The notes under the pieces: generated by a model
The model's database searches: none
The model's input: the letters and a program-made list of their open reading frames with translations, nothing else
Told to the model about the DNA's origin: nothing
In this document: positions 10,147 through 22,169 of the stretch, in pieces
Layout of the letters: the number at the start of each line of letters is the position of its first letter
Numbering within the stretch: the stretch's first letter is position 1
Source: Yponomeuta sedellus
Lineage: Eukaryota > Arthropoda > Insecta > Lepidoptera > Yponomeutidae
Reading direction: 5' to 3'
NCBI GenBank assembly: GCA_934045075.1
Contig: OW203725.1
Coordinates: forward strand, 22,575,714 to 22,639,713
Length of the DNA: 64,000 nucleotides
Program-made: the position numbers and the translations under genes

Positions 10147-10705
10147 TGAAATATACTATATTATTTTTAATGCACTAACCCGTGCTAAGGACAATTTTAA
10201 AAAACAATTTTTAGAGGCTAAAAATTCCACCCATTCCGGGATTCGAACCGGCGACCTCTGGCTATCCGTGCCAGCGCCCTTTCCAACTGAGCCAATGGGC
10301 GACTTACCGGCGTCAGTGAAATTTCGAACCTCTACAATATTCTCTGTATTACGTACAGGCAGCGACATCTGGCTGAAGCAATTTGCATCACTTGCAGCCT
10401 CGAGTACCTACTTTGCAGTCAGGTATTACATCGGAATGATGGGTATTATGTGGGTACAGAGATATCATTCCGATGTATGGTATCCCCGAGGTACTCGGGG
10501 CTGCAAGTGATGCAAATTGCTTGAGCCAGATGTCGCTGCCTGTACGTAATACAGAGAATATTGTAAAGAGGTTCGAAATTTCACTAATGCCGGTGAGTCG
10601 CCCATTGGCTCAGTTGGAAAGGGCGCTGGCATGGATAGCCAGAGGTCGCGGGTTCGGATCCCGGCATGGGTGGAATTTTTAGCCTCTAAAAATTGGTTTT
10701 TAAGA
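10147..10705. mobile_element. Long inverted-repeat element, tRNA-like sequence in each arm
   Basis: The left arm (10147-10434, minus) and right arm (10460-10705, plus) are head-to-head copies of one unit around a loop of about 25 nt. The innermost pair is ACATCGGAATGA/TCATTCCGATGT. Each arm carries a leader, a tRNA-like block (A-box GGCTCAGTTGGAAAG, B-box GGTTCG-ATCCC) and a GGTGGAATTTTTAGCCTCTA tail. The left end reads TATACTATATTATTTTTAAT. It could be a foldback DNA element or an inverted SINE dimer. Confidence 0.8.
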
Positions 10706-10714
10706 AGGACAAAT

Positions 10715-13383
10715 ACTCAAAGACACAGTAAACTTGTCTTATTAAGGACGATGTGTACAAAATTGCCACAAAAATTCTAAAAACAATTTAAAAATTATCA
10801 TTTACAATAATTTTACGAGTTTCTACCTCTTTTATGCATATTTCCATTTTAGATCTTTGAATTGTATTTTCTTTGTTTGACTTTGGATGAAAAATGTTTA
10901 AAAATGTTTAGTTTGATAGAATTGACATTCTTATAGGTGCGGAAAGTCTGACACAAATTTCGAAAAATGTTTATTTGTACAGGATCAATGCATAAATTCA
11001 ATAAAACATCAATAATTACATACCTAATTGTCAAAACAAAAAATAAACATGTACTCAACGGATAACTTTCTAACAAAAATCTTAAGCTTCATTAGTCTGC
11101 TCGATGTTCTTACTATCCTAGACTCTGTTGTGAAATTGCCTTCTCTTCAAAAGAAGGAAAACAAAGTGCACAGAATATTCAGTGGTCGAAAGCGGAACGA
11201 ACCCGTTTACCGCGGCGCTCCGCTTCGTGAGTAGGGTGACCATTTCGCGACATTGTTCCCGGGACTATTTAGGTCACAGGCGCGGGCCCCATGCCTCCTG
11301 CCTGATGACACAAGGTGTGCTTTTATTGTTCACCTTTGCTTTTCACTCTGTAAGTAATGGCTTGGCGCATTTTTTTTTGTTTCCGAATGCGAGGTCGTTA
11401 TTTTTTTCGCCCTTGTGATTTTTCAAGCCAGTAACTTCTTCGTGTTGCTTGACCTCTTTTTTGGCCCCGAGCGTTTTTGAACGCTTTTTTATTTCGTTTC
11501 TCTCGCCAAAACACGTTTGTGGATCTCCTTCAATATTGTAACGTGAGCGATGACCGGTGTTATGTTTTACAAATTGACGCAATTCTTTTGTTTCGCACTG
11601 TCAATTGTTAAAGCGGCGTGAGTCTTACGTTTTTTTTTTGCTTAGTAACCGAGCAGTTGGTAGTCCACAACTGATATTATAATCATTTTGCACTTTGTTT
11701 TATTACAGTAAAGTATGGCTTCCAACTGTGTGTTATCTATAACCCAGTGGTACATTTTCGAAGCCAAATGCTTAGAATCTCGGATCACCAGTGATTTGGT
11801 TATTCAAGGGTTAAAGTGTACGTGTTTAGTGGGAAGGACGTTTTCGACACGCGATCTCGCTATTAACTGACGCGGCCGCGGCGGGTTATCTTTTCATAGA
11901 GACGTTATTGTGACGAATATATTGTTCGCGGTTTCCAGCTTGGGTATCTAATGGAAAACATGACCTCAATAACGCTGTGATTCATAATTTGCCCTTGTAT
12001 TTCGAACTTAGTTCGCTCCGTCACTTTGTTCCCACTTTGACGATCTCAAGTGGCATCTCAGATTTCCGTATGATATTTTTGGTTAGTGAACGTCGTCGCC
12101 TGCTCTTACAAAGTCTTCGTCTTTATTGTCATCTTATCTTATTTATAGCGTCTTTAGTGACCTTTACATCTTTTTCTTAATTTTTATACATGGTATTAAA
12201 ATACTGACTCAAAAGGCGTATAAGATTTTTTTATAAAAGAGAATGGGCAAAAATGTATAGAGGGGGAGCTCCACGATTGCAACATGTGCCAAAATAAAGG
12301 CCCATTTGCTTACTTCAAAGTGACAGAAGGGCATCAAAATTGGTCCAGGTGATTTTGAGAAAATACCTTTTATTTTATCATGAAATGTTAACTAAGTAAC
12401 TAGGCTAAAGACTGCTGTTCTGTTCCAAAGTCGTTTTGTACAAAATATGGTTTGGTTGTAACTAGCAATACGGTCTTAATACCAAACATGTGTACCTGTA
12501 TGTTTTTGGAAAATATTTCAAAATTTTGGTAGAACAGACATATGCTGATTTGATATCTTGATAATATGAATACATTGCGCGGTGAAAACTAAAGTTCGTT
12601 TTCAAAAACAAAGCGTAAATATTTCAATAAGGTTTCTGGGGAAATAATATTTTATGTAAGAAACCAGATTAACTTCTGCAAAAAAAAAATTAAAAAGTGT
12701 GACATTGTACATCTGCATCTCTTAAGCCGTTGATTCGCTGGACATTACTTGGATTTTCGGAAGGACGTTAGTTTCTCAATAAAGTTAGCTTATCAACTCT
12801 TTATGTATTCCCGGATACGTTTGCTTCCACTTAAATTCTCACATGGGATCCATTGCCTCTATAATATTAGCAATATTGCCTCTGGTGTACCTATATTGCA
12901 GTGGACTTATACATATATTCATGAACCCAATAACTGATCATTGGGTACGTGGGGACGCTCGAAGAGTATGTGATCAGAGAGGGACCGTGGCGAGGGATTA
13001 CAATTCACTGGTATACTCAACCAACGGGAAATCTAGCCAGAAATGATGTCTTTTAGAAAGTGAAAAAAACTTTATTGCCTGACAAAGTATAAGTTTTCTA
13101 GAAAGTGAAAAGTGATAGTAGCTTTCTTGCCAAACCATAGAACGACGTTTAATATTTGTATGCAATTAAAATAAACAAAAACATATGTTCTTTATATATA
13201 TTCGTTAGAAAATAACAAGTTATTTTCTCACGTGTGTTACAATTTGCTGTTATTTGAATTCCTACTTTTTTATCTTTATCTTCTCTTATTCAGTTTGCAG
13301 TGGCAAAAGATGGTATGAGGTCCTTCATCAGAAGGATATAGTTTATGATATTTATAGGATATAGTGAAGGATATAGTTAGTTA
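10715..13383. other. No recognisable gene
   Basis: Mixed AT-rich DNA. The longest open frames (79 codons minus at 11343-11582; 67 codons plus at 11977-12180) lack recognisable motifs. I see no SINE, LINE or MITE signature that I can name. Confidence 0.45.
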
Positions 13384-13560
13384 CTTAGTTAGACCTGAGA
13401 TTTCCGCATTTAGCCTCATAGTTGGGCCATTGTACGTAGCAACCGCTGAGGTACGCTAACACCTCAGACACTAGGGTTTCCTTACGATGTTTTCCTTCAC
13501 CGTCAGCGAGTAGTATTGATACTATAATTTCACAAATGTACATAACTTAGAAAACAAAGG
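13384..13560 (-). mobile_element. tRNA-derived SINE fragment (family A-related)
   Basis: The minus strand contains TTAGAAAACAAAGGA at the right end, the TCACAAATGTACATAAC block, and the body with ACATCGTAAGGAAACCC. It ends in a CAATGGCCC.. variant tail shared with 47585-47640. Head and B-box are missing. Confidence 0.6.
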
Positions 13561-14992
13561 ATATAGTATGGATCCAACTGAATAATTCATAATAATTATC
13601 GACAAAAAAGGCATTTCATTTTAGTTTGCTTTAATGTAAAAAAAAGTAAAAGCCAAACTGTTTCACAGTTTTCTTATTTTTATCCCTTGATATACAAACA
13701 TGCTTGCAAATTGTGAACATGCTTGCCTAACTCAGAAAACAGATATTAAAAAGATGTTGATAAGATAAAAACGAACGTGTTAAATTGAGCGCTTTTTCCT
13801 ACTAAATCAGTTCTTGAAGTCAGTAAAAAACTTACTCTATTTCAGTCCACTGTACCTACTCACAGATACTCTGAAGAATTTCCTCCACAGAGCGGTTATG
13901 AAAATGCAAAGCGAAATTCCAACCGTGGTAGATTGAAAATTGCGCGCCATGTCTTTTGTGTATTTATGATTTTATCTTTTATCCTCCCTCGATTATATTC
14001 ATTCTGTATACCCGCGCTAAGTCATCAGGAGAATTTGAAAGACATTGAATATGCCTCCAAATATTTTTGTTATTCTTTTGAAACATTTTTTGAATTCCGC
14101 AAATATCCAGAATTCCAAGGCGTCAACCTTGTCGGTTTTGTCGCATCAACACCAGAGGAATTTAATTTTAAAAGCTTCAATCTCAAGACTGCCTATTGTA
14201 TTCCTTTATTATTTTTATTCTTTGTATAGTAGGTTTGTCAAAAGTAAGAAACATCATTTTATTCAAACCGATACCCCGACTCCAATTTCTTTCTTGTCTC
14301 CGTCTGTGGTTGCGTGCAAGATATTGCTTTAAGTAATAAGGCCGCCACTTGCACTATATTTTATATGATTTATTTTACTGTAATTATTCAGGAAGTATTG
14401 AGATTAGCTCCAAGTGTAACAAATCTTCTCAACTGAACTACGATCAACTAGAATATTCCAAATCCCCGCCGTAAAAATTGTATATAGCAGCAGATAAAAT
14501 GTTGTACGTAATGAAATGTTGTAAGTGGAAGATCCCCAGGAACATAAAATACACAGTAGAATCTAGAATCTAGGCCACGGAGCCAAAACGTCTAAAAGTA
14601 AATGGACAAATGTATGTACTTAAGCTATGTTTAATGATAAAAAATATTAGTAATATTGAGTGTCTTAGTTTCATTAAGTTTATCTTTAAAATACTATTAG
14701 TGCGCATTGAAGTGTTATTTATCCAATAACTATTTAAATTGCCATTATAAAAATGTTGTGAGGTTTTCGATGATCGTGGAAAGTGATCAACCTTTATCTC
14801 CACTTCTTTGCCTACCACTACGAGATAGGAGTGTGATTTTATGTATGTCACTTGATCTCTACGCTGAACATTCAATATGCCCCGTATTTTGTGTAGGCTT
14901 GATTTCGTGGTAACACGAAATCTGCGCAATACAAAAATAACTATGCGCGATACAAAAAGAACACTGCTGGCACATACATACTCGTAGCTACA
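13561..14992. other. No recognisable gene
   Basis: AT-rich. A 98-codon plus frame at 13933-14229 begins at TTG and has an N-terminal hydrophobic stretch but no family resemblance. I do not call it a gene. Confidence 0.45.
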
Positions 14993-15225
14993 TAGCCCTC
15001 CCCTAATGAGCGTCATAGCGAAAGGTTGTGCCATCATTTGGTGGGTAATGCCCACAATCCCCACGCTGGGCATGCGGGTTGGGGATCGCAGTTCGGTGGA
15101 ATTGTACTGCAGGGGGCGCTGCTGCCCACCCCCCGGTTCGTTTCCCTTAGTCGCCTTTTACGACACCCGAGGGAAGAATTTGGGTTGGTGCTATTATCTA
15201 AGCCGACACCACACAGCAGTTCACA
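14993..15225 (-). mobile_element. Short RTE-tailed non-autonomous element
   Basis: The minus strand runs GGTGTCGGCTTAGATAATAG, a TCGTAAAAGGCGACTAAG block, AACCCGCATGCCCAGCGTGG, then GCTCATTAGGGGAGGGCTAT with an RTE-like end. The same structure occurs at 28141-28392, 40175-40320 and 63598-63858. There is no coding capacity. The tail matches the RTE ORF2 end at 6118. Confidence 0.7.
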
Positions 15226-15591
15226 TGGTCACACGAATCTCCTTAATATGAGTATGGATATTTTCGTATTACGTTCTGTGATATTGATACGGGATAGTTC
15301 ACGCATTATCACACTTTACTTGGCTCCATATTCAGTATCAGTAACACTGGTGATATCGGTATTGACTCACAATAGTGAAGGCTTTTTTTATACGTATATC
15401 ATTTCCTTTTATTTAGAGTTCGCAGCACTCTAATGGCCGCCCCAAGACTATTTCCGACAAGATAGATATCATGACGCACTCTGTGAAGATTTATATCTTT
15501 ACCTAGCGATCACTTCATTGATACTAACGTCGTGCTGAAGATTTTTTTGCTATTTATGGATTGTTTAAAATATTTACATGCATACGTATCG

Positions 15592-15720
15592 AACCTCACG
15601 CCTGTATCCCTGAGGGGTAGGCAGAGACCAGGGATTGCCACCTGCCACGATCCTGACACATCGCCTTCGCTTCATCAACGCTCATAAGTCGTTTCATGCA
15701 CGCACGCCGGTATATTTACC
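15592..15720 (-). pseudogene. LINE ORF2 C-terminal remnant
   Basis: The minus strand matches 6660-6785: a CGGCGTGCGTGCATGAAACG block, the ACTTATGAGCGTTGATGAAG block, and a TGAGGTTC end. The coding sense is damaged. Confidence 0.65.
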
Positions 15721-16289
15721 AAATTCCAAATTTTGTTATTGCTTTTTTAATGTGTACTTTTTTTGTAATTTTTTTTTAAACATAATATTACAGATTAATG
15801 TGAATCCATCATTCAGTCACGTGACATTTATATTATTTTATTCTTGAAACTGTGAATGTCGGTCTGTCAGGTCATATAAAAACAGTTCAATTGTCCACAT
15901 TTTCGTGAAGCGGTCCTTTTGTAGCTTTGTAGTGGATTAGCCTGTTTCATGTATTGGCTCTTCTATTGGGCTCGTTTCGTTTGGCTCGTTTTGTAATACT
16001 CAAGTGGCCGGATCATGACCATCCAGCTGCTTTTATGACTAACGCAAATAGCTGACTACGTTTGTAGCGGTAGGGTGACCAGACTTTCTCATATTTGGGA
16101 ATAGGCTGATATTTGAATAAAATGGTATATAGGTACAATAGACGGTTTATGCAACAAAAAAAGGTTTTTGTTACTGTCACATCATGTCATGTCACAATAA
16201 CGGAATATTATAAATTTTATTAATTTTAGTAAGTTTAATGTTCCAGCTAGCTGAGGTTGAAAATTGAATCGACTTTATTCAGATACTAA
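15721..16289. other. No gene seen
   Basis: T-rich then mixed DNA with no recognisable feature. Confidence 0.5.
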
Positions 16290-16465
16290 TGTATTATATT
16301 TTATATAATTTGAGAAAAGGCGGTCAGAATGGAGTTGATTTTTTGCTACATTTTTCTTCTATACAAAATCAGAAGTGAAGAGAAGGAAGATACGAAAGCA
16401 GCGCCTAACATTGTACATTGACATTCAACCAACAGATTGTATTTTTTTACGTATAAATACTTCTT
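16290..16465 (+). mobile_element. Diverged 3' UTR fragment of the CR1-like LINE
   Basis: Weakly but collinearly resembles 38220-38345 of the intact LINE: TTTGAGAAAAGG, a GAATGGAGTTGATTTTT block, CGAAAGCAGCG, and CATTGTACATTGACATTC. A much older copy than 21090-21412. Confidence 0.5.
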
Positions 16466-16627
16466 TTCACTTCTAATTTCTTTAAACAATGTTACAGCTA
16501 GTATTTTTCATTTTGTTTTTCTCATGGCGTCATGAATCCAGTGACTTTGCGGTCATAAAACATACATATCTTCATACGCGCCAAGGACCTCCTTGACTTT
16601 AGCAGTCAAATAAAAATACTTTATGAA

Positions 16628-16710
16628 GCCTTAATTGTGTCCCACTGCTGGGCTAAAGCATGCCTTTTTGCTTTCCACTCCTTACTATTCAAGACCACCT
16701 CCTGCCAGCT
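16628..16710 (-). pseudogene. RTE-type LINE 3' fragment
   Basis: The minus strand contains GCCCAGCAGTGGGACACAAT preceded by an RTE-like AAAGGCATGC stretch. This resembles the ORF2 end at 30033-30107 but without a clean reading frame. Confidence 0.5.
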
Positions 16711-17047
16711 TTATTCTTATGAAAATACTTCCGATCTCGAAATAACCTAAACGCGTGGTTATCCTAGTAGTACATGAATCTAAATGGCAAGCGTTTCGGG
16801 CCGAAATTGATTTTGTTGCCGCCACTGCCCAGAGCCAGTTATTCTTAACAGTCAATTTCTACTATCTGGCGCTACGATTCCCTACTCTCGGTTGTATCAT
16901 TCGTTTCTCGGGTTACCTACGCACATTCGGAGGAAGTTCTATTAGTAACCAATGGAGAATTTGCACCGAAAAGTGATTTAATATAATAGGATAGGCATGG
17001 GAAATAAACGAGGTTATTTTTTTCTCTCATGATAATACTTTTCAGAT

Positions 17048-17265
17048 TTATGTATCGTATAAACGTCACACTGCAGGACATAGGCCTTCTCTCAGATAGA
17101 GAGAGAGAGGATGGGCTTAATTACCACGAGTGCCCACCGCGTATTGACAGTTTCGAGCACCGAGATTTCGAACACCTCAGACACTGAGGTTTCCTCAAGA
17201 GGTTGTCCTTTTCCGTTACACGGGGTATTATTGCGACAGCTTCACAAACGTACGTTACTTTGAAA
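17048..17265 (-). mobile_element. tRNA-derived SINE (family A), headless
   Basis: Minus-strand body and tail of family A, including the AGAGAGAAGGCCTATGTCCT-like end (17075-17105), CTCAGTGTCTGAGGTGTTCG and GTGAAGCTGTCGCAATAATA. The tRNA head is missing. Confidence 0.65.
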
Positions 17266-17290
17266 AGAACCCATCTACCGCAAAAAACGA

Positions 17291-18986
17291 ATGAATTATA
17301 AGAAGTCTTGCTTGGGCAAGACTTCTTGATCTGTTAAACTGTCACCCTCAGAAGCAGTGTAATAAGTAGCACCTACGAGTAAAGGCTAGTGCATAGCACA
17401 TATAAAAATTGGTTTCTCTTTTATGTCATGGATAGTTTTTAGGATATATTATAATTACCATCGCAGAAGTAGTATTAAATACCTAGTATACATTTAAATA
17501 CTAGCATCAATCATCGCATGATCAGCCGCAAGCAAGTCACACAAAAAACTTCGCCAAATAAATAACCCATATCGTGTTTATTTATATTTACACACGTTGT
17601 TGTATCGTAATCGATTACGCTTCTCTTGACGCAACTGCGCGTGCGCATGTTACAAACGAGCTGCGTACGGCCCTCCTCCCCTCTCCTTGGAGGCCTACCA
17701 CGAACCACTATACGAAACGTGGCTCAACTGGTTACATATAAATTCACAGTTAATAATTTAAGCCGATTCATTCGCTTCACAAATATTACATAAATGGCAA
17801 TGTTTAATGTAACCAATTTTAGTTAAATGTTACCTAAGCCATAAGACGCAAGTGCAAGTGCACTAACATTCTGTTTATTAATTTTATATTTACGAAATAT
17901 TATATATGTTGCTTTTTCCAGTGTATAATAAAGAATATTCTTATTATCATATCTCATACATAAAAGTTCCATTGAACTTGAATATATTTTAAACACTAAA
18001 CGTATCGAAGATATCTAAGGAATTAAATTTGTTTCATTTTCAGTTTGATAATTAATATACTTAAAAATTTGTTATCGGATCAGCTTTAAGACTAAATAAA
18101 TATGGTCGTATCGATATTTATCAAAGGACTGGCTATAATTTATTTATAAATTAATTAACAAATCAAAAAATTATCGTACTACTTAACGTAACAATTAGCT
18201 TAAAACAATAACAATAGTATAAATTGGTAAACAAAATGTGCATACAATAAAACGATATTTCCTTTTACTCATACTCGTACTTTTACATTGCTAATTTTCG
18301 TAACAGCTGACTCGCGATAGGTCATTGTGACCGTGACCGACCACTTTCGCTCGTTGAAGACACCTGTGGCTTTACACGAGTTGAAAGCGTGTGATACATA
18401 TTTACTTACATTCTCGACACCACTTTTAAGACCCGTCATAGCATACAAACCAAAAAAGTGCGAGTGGCATATTTTACCCACGCATTTAACTTGTTTTGAC
18501 GAGGAGAAAAAGAAGTCAGAGTTAAGGTTCTTCGTTAACTAAGTATGCATAGATCCGAAGATGCATAGTAAACAAAAAAATATAAATGAAATTACTTCCA
18601 GACACCACAATTACTTGTTCTGGTCTCAAACTAGTATGGATTTTTTTTTAAGTCTTAACAAATTTCTTACTTATTTAATAACTTACGTATTTATGGCTCA
18701 CTCTCTCAATACCTATAAAAAAAATCTGACAAAACATTCCTCACTAAAGTTAATTATAAGTTACGTATCGTCGTGGTTTGAGGCAAATCATGGTAGCCCC
18801 ACTCCCGAGTTAAGAGTAAAGAGTAAAAGTCGTCAAGCAAACTTTTGGAATTAACTTTACTGTGAATATGTATGTGTTCAATTGCGTATTGTAGTTATGA
18901 TATTTTGTAAGTAATAAAATAAGGGCCAGTTTCTGAATTGACAATTGCGCTATGTACATGCATGAGTATTTACTTACGAGTACCTG
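17291..18986. other. AT-rich DNA; 12 bp hairpin at 17300-17327
   Basis: 17300-17311 and 17316-17327 are exact inverted copies (AAGAAGTCTTGC) with a 4 nt spacer. The rest, including open frames at 18269-18542 on both strands and 18561-18854, shows no recognisable family. Confidence 0.45.
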
Positions 18987-19322
18987 GTGTCAACCCTTGT
19001 AAGTCCCCACTGCTGTGGCACAGGTCTCTTTCTGCACCTGCATCCACCACGGGGGCCAAGTCCGGGTTGGTGGAGGATTATAAGACAGTGGCGGGCCTTA
19101 CTGTCAGAAGTTATAAGGCCTCTGACATGGCTTAACGACTGCCATTACATGACAACCGGCACCAACGGCTTAGCGTGCCTTGCGAAGCATGGTAGCGCCC
19201 AAAAAAAATGCCACTAGCGGTAGTCGCGGGGCGGTCACCCATCTCGCACCTGACCGCGCCTGTTGTTGCTTAACCATCTGATTGATTCCAATCACTCGGT
19301 TCGACTAGGCCACGTTCGCTTC
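18987..19322 (-). mobile_element. 5S-rRNA-derived SINE
   Basis: Minus-strand copy, head at the right (GTGGCCTAGTCGAACCGAGT) and tail GGGTTGACACC at the left. It has lost about 35 bp of the GCAGGAAGG block and some body bases. Confidence 0.8.
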
Positions 19323-19351
19323 GAGTACTTAGCGCAATTTTAATTCTGAAA

Positions 19352-19487
19352 TTCAGCAGCGCTCGAAAAAAATGGCACTAGCGATAGTCACGGGATGGTC
19401 ACCCATTCAGCACCTGACCGCGCCTGTTGTTGCTTAACCCAAATTATTGTTTCTAATCACCCGGTTCTACTGAGGCACTAGCTCTTG
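19352..19487 (-). mobile_element. 5S-rRNA-derived SINE, head portion only
   Basis: The minus strand has GGTTAAGCAACAACAGGCGC, then GGTCAGGTGC and GGGTGACCATCCCGTGACTA. It stops after the CGCTGCTGAATT junction. A second, partial head lying just upstream of the copy at 18987-19322 in the same orientation. Confidence 0.75.
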
Positions 19488-19977
19488 TACTAGTGACATA
19501 AATAGAATAAACTTAATGTGAGTAGGTAGGTTTTAAAAAAAATGCTACTAAATACACGAATATATATCGCTCCATTTCCTTCTTTGTGGAAGAGAATTAG
19601 CGAAAAACAATAGGTTTTATAACACAAGTATTTCTTCAATCTAGCTACCAATTTTATCCGCCGACTTAAAGTCAACAGCGAAAACGTTGATATCCTTCAG
19701 AATAAATAAAGACCTGCATTCGAAATAAGAGTTCTCGATCGAAAATTGCATCATTGTCTTAGAGAAAAAAAAACTGGTTTTTTACCAGTCTTTACTTATA
19801 CGCACGCGTTCACATGCCATTGGGTCATAGGGGTCAAGTGGCATATAGAGTCGAGCTACTGGCCTTGACGTGGAGCGAGTGATCAAGTAAGTTGTTCAAA
19901 TGAGGCATCAGCTTTTCGAACGTCACAAGAATGAAAGGTCTGTTTCTCACGTTTAATGTGAACATATTTTTTATGTA

Positions 19978-20095
19978 GACTTTATAAGTACCACTGTAAG
20001 TCACAAGCCCTCTATCAAAGAGAGAGTATGGGCTTAATTACCACGCATGCCCACTTCGGTAACGTAGCTTTAGAACGCTGGCTTCATATTCTAAC
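19978..20095 (-). mobile_element. tRNA-derived SINE (family A), 3' fragment
   Basis: Minus-strand tail with AAGCCCATACTCTCTCTTTG and a weakened RTE-like end. It faces the plus-strand fragment at 20246-20440 across the MITE at 20105-20245. Confidence 0.6.
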
Positions 20096-20104
20096 TTAAA
20101 TTTC

Positions 20105-20245
20105 TAACCCCAAGTTTCTCGTACACTAACAATCTGTTAATCTACTGTTAACAGCTGTCAAATGTTTTTTCTATATGCACTTAGGCTACTTGACAGCTGT
20201 TAACAGTAGATTAACGGCTTGTTAGTGTCTCAGAAACCAGGGGTA
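20105..20245. mobile_element. Foldback MITE, TAA duplication
   Basis: The outer sequence CCCCAAGTTTCTCGTACACT recurs inverted at the right end (AGTGTCTCAGAAACCAGGGG, imperfect). Inner arms with CTGTTAACAGCTGTCAA pair across a loop of about 30 nt. TAA flanks both ends. A second copy lies at 48805-48925. Confidence 0.7.
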
Positions 20246-20440
20246 AGTTACGTACATTTGTGAAGCTATAGTAACAATACTACTCTCTAAGAAAACATCG
20301 TGAGGAAACCTGAGTATCTGAGGTATACCAATACCTCAGCGCTTGAAAAGCCAATCCGCAATGGGCACGCGTGGTGATTACGAGTAACCCCTTACTCTCC
20401 ATCTGAGAAAAGGCTTAAAGCCTTACAGTGAGACTTATAT
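20246..20440 (+). mobile_element. tRNA-derived SINE (family A), headless
   Basis: Contains GTACATTTGTGAAGCTATAG, ACATCGTGAGGAAACCTGAG, a CGCTTGAAAAGCCAATCCGC block and an AAAGCCTTACAGTGAGACTT tail. Confidence 0.7.
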
Positions 20441-21029
20441 ATTCAGCATTATATTATAACGCAGTCCAGTCTTGTCATTTTCCGTTAGCAAGTACAGTGC
20501 TATACAAGAAATAAGTCTCGCGGATGTACCTGCGCAGATGACCAAATATTGGATGTGCGGCAAGTTGATCGACCAATCAGATAGTTTCATTTTATGGCAG
20601 GCCGCGCGACTTTGTTGCTATTGGTTGATTCAACGTCATCGATGCAGGTGACTATTAGTTTGGCAATATTAGCATGAGCGAAATAGGTAGCGCTACTGCG
20701 GCAAACAATCTGCACCTTAACCGTATCGGTTAAAGATCATGTTGAATGTACTTATAGCTTCGGGTACTTTCGTTACACTTCTTCCTAGTCTGCGAACGAA
20801 GATTCCCGAAGGGACTTATGATGTGTAGTACTGTACATGTGATGTTATTTATTTGGCCGACCTATATCTGTATTTGGTATTGGACGTGAGATGTGCTTAA
20901 TTAACCTATTGTTGTTCCATTACTGCTTTGAATACCTTAATGTAAACATTTATCATCGTACAGGATACTAAAGGCTCTGTGTTACGGTTCACTAAACAAA
21001 GGGTCGTTATACGACTGCACACATAATAT
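20441..21029. other. No gene seen
   Basis: Mixed DNA with two inverted CCAAT/ATTGG-like motifs near 20575 and 20622. This is not enough to call a promoter. Confidence 0.4.
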
Positions 21030-21085
21030 ACTCACGCCTGTATCTCGGAGGGGAAGGCAGAGGTAAGGTTTGCCACTTGCCACGA
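21030..21085 (-). pseudogene. LINE 3'-end fragment
   Basis: The minus strand GTGGCAAGTGGCAAACC and ATACAGGCGTGAG match the end of the LINE remnant at 6430-6800. Confidence 0.5.
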
Positions 21086-21089
21086 TCGC

Positions 21090-21412
21090 GATAGTTCAGA
21101 TTCACGAATGAATTTGAACGAGTTCGTGTGTCTGCATTTATCTTTTCCTTACTTTTGCAAGACAATCCACTAATGCTTTGGCATTTAAAGTTATTGATGA
21201 CAAACTGGAATATATAATCATACGTATAGGTGGCAACTGAGGTATTCGATTTAACATGACTTGAGAAAAGATCAGAGTGGAGTTTTTTCCCCGCTGCCTT
21301 TTTCTCCACTACAATCAGGCCCGAAAGCAGCGGCTTCCATCTCACAGTTTACATTGTACATTGAAATTCAGCGAACAGAATGTAAATTCTATATGTTGAA
21401 ATAAAATTGATT
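21090..21412 (+). mobile_element. 3' UTR copy of the CR1-like LINE
   Basis: Collinear with 38076-38370 of the intact element: AATGCTTTGGCATTT, the GGCAACTGA block, TTTGAGAAAAGAT, GCTGCCTTTTTCTCCACTAC, TTTACATTGTACATTG and GTTGAAATAAAATTGA. It is 5'-truncated with no coding part, so the family has inserted here before. Confidence 0.8.
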
Positions 21413-21621
21413 CCATTTAATTTTAAAAAAGTTTTTTCACAAATCTATGTTGAAAAATAATAAAATAACTGTTAGACAAATGTTGGTTTAGTTCTGGATT
21501 GGCCGTTTAAACATCAAAATTTGACTACAGAGACAAGAAACATGAGACCGCACTGCGTCACTTGCCTATGAAATGATTAGGAGGTGATGGCTAAGCAGTA
21601 TTGTGACCAACAGGGATCAAC

Positions 21622-22060
21622 CCTTGTTAGAATATTTTCGGGGCTTAATCGTAATTTATTGCTATTTTACCTCGACGTTTCGACGACGTAACAGTCATCG
21701 TGGTCACGAGAAGACTGATGGCTGGTACTTGTTCGCATCTTCGGCTGATAAGTTTTGAGACCACCGTCAATCAGCCATCACAAAGCACAATTAGGGTTGC
21801 GACACACTACACTGACAATGTCGGACCATAAGCCATGCGACTTTTTTCGACTCGTACACTTCTTGATGACCGGATCCCAAGTTTGCGCCAGTTTGAAACC
21901 ACATTCCCGACTAAAATTTTTGTGTTTCTTAATTTTAACCGCTTCACGAACAATTCGGCTATAATAATGGCGATCGTTGGAAAGTACCGATGTTTTGTGT
22001 AATTCTATCCAGTGGTTTGATCCTGATTCAAGCAATTGTTCCGTTATCGCTATTAGAGGA
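21622..22060 (-). pseudogene. Penelope-like element: GIY-YIG endonuclease C-terminus plus terminal region
   Basis: Minus-strand residues encoded at 22050-21862 read AITEQLLESGSNHWIELH, then YYSRIVREAVKIKKHKNF and TWDPVI. This is the pattern of the C-terminal GIY-YIG nuclease of Penelope-like retroelements (A-E/Q-H block, R-[IL]-REA-IEI-KH). The Glu of VREA would be the metal-binding residue. The canonical EH is EQ here and the N-terminal GIY-YIG core and reverse transcriptase are absent, so it is a dead 5'-truncated copy. Downstream (21745-21622) is the terminal region with a 7 bp hairpin 21681-21687/21694-21700 before GAAACGTCGAGG. Confidence 0.8.
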
Positions 22061-22169
22061 ACAACTTTAATTATGCAACGCGGGATAACATTATTTGCCC
22101 CATCGCAAAACGTAGAGACATCAAAAAGAAAGACACTGAAGTAATCTGTGGGTTTTCTCACGGTGTTTA

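Noticed and set aside
13933..14229. 98-codon secreted-like protein
   Set aside because: Starts at TTG, has no family resemblance, and an overlapping frame of similar length exists (14045-14332), as expected for chance frames.
20560..20700. Promoter with paired CCAAT boxes
   Set aside because: Two short motifs without a TATA, initiator or downstream gene are not sufficient.
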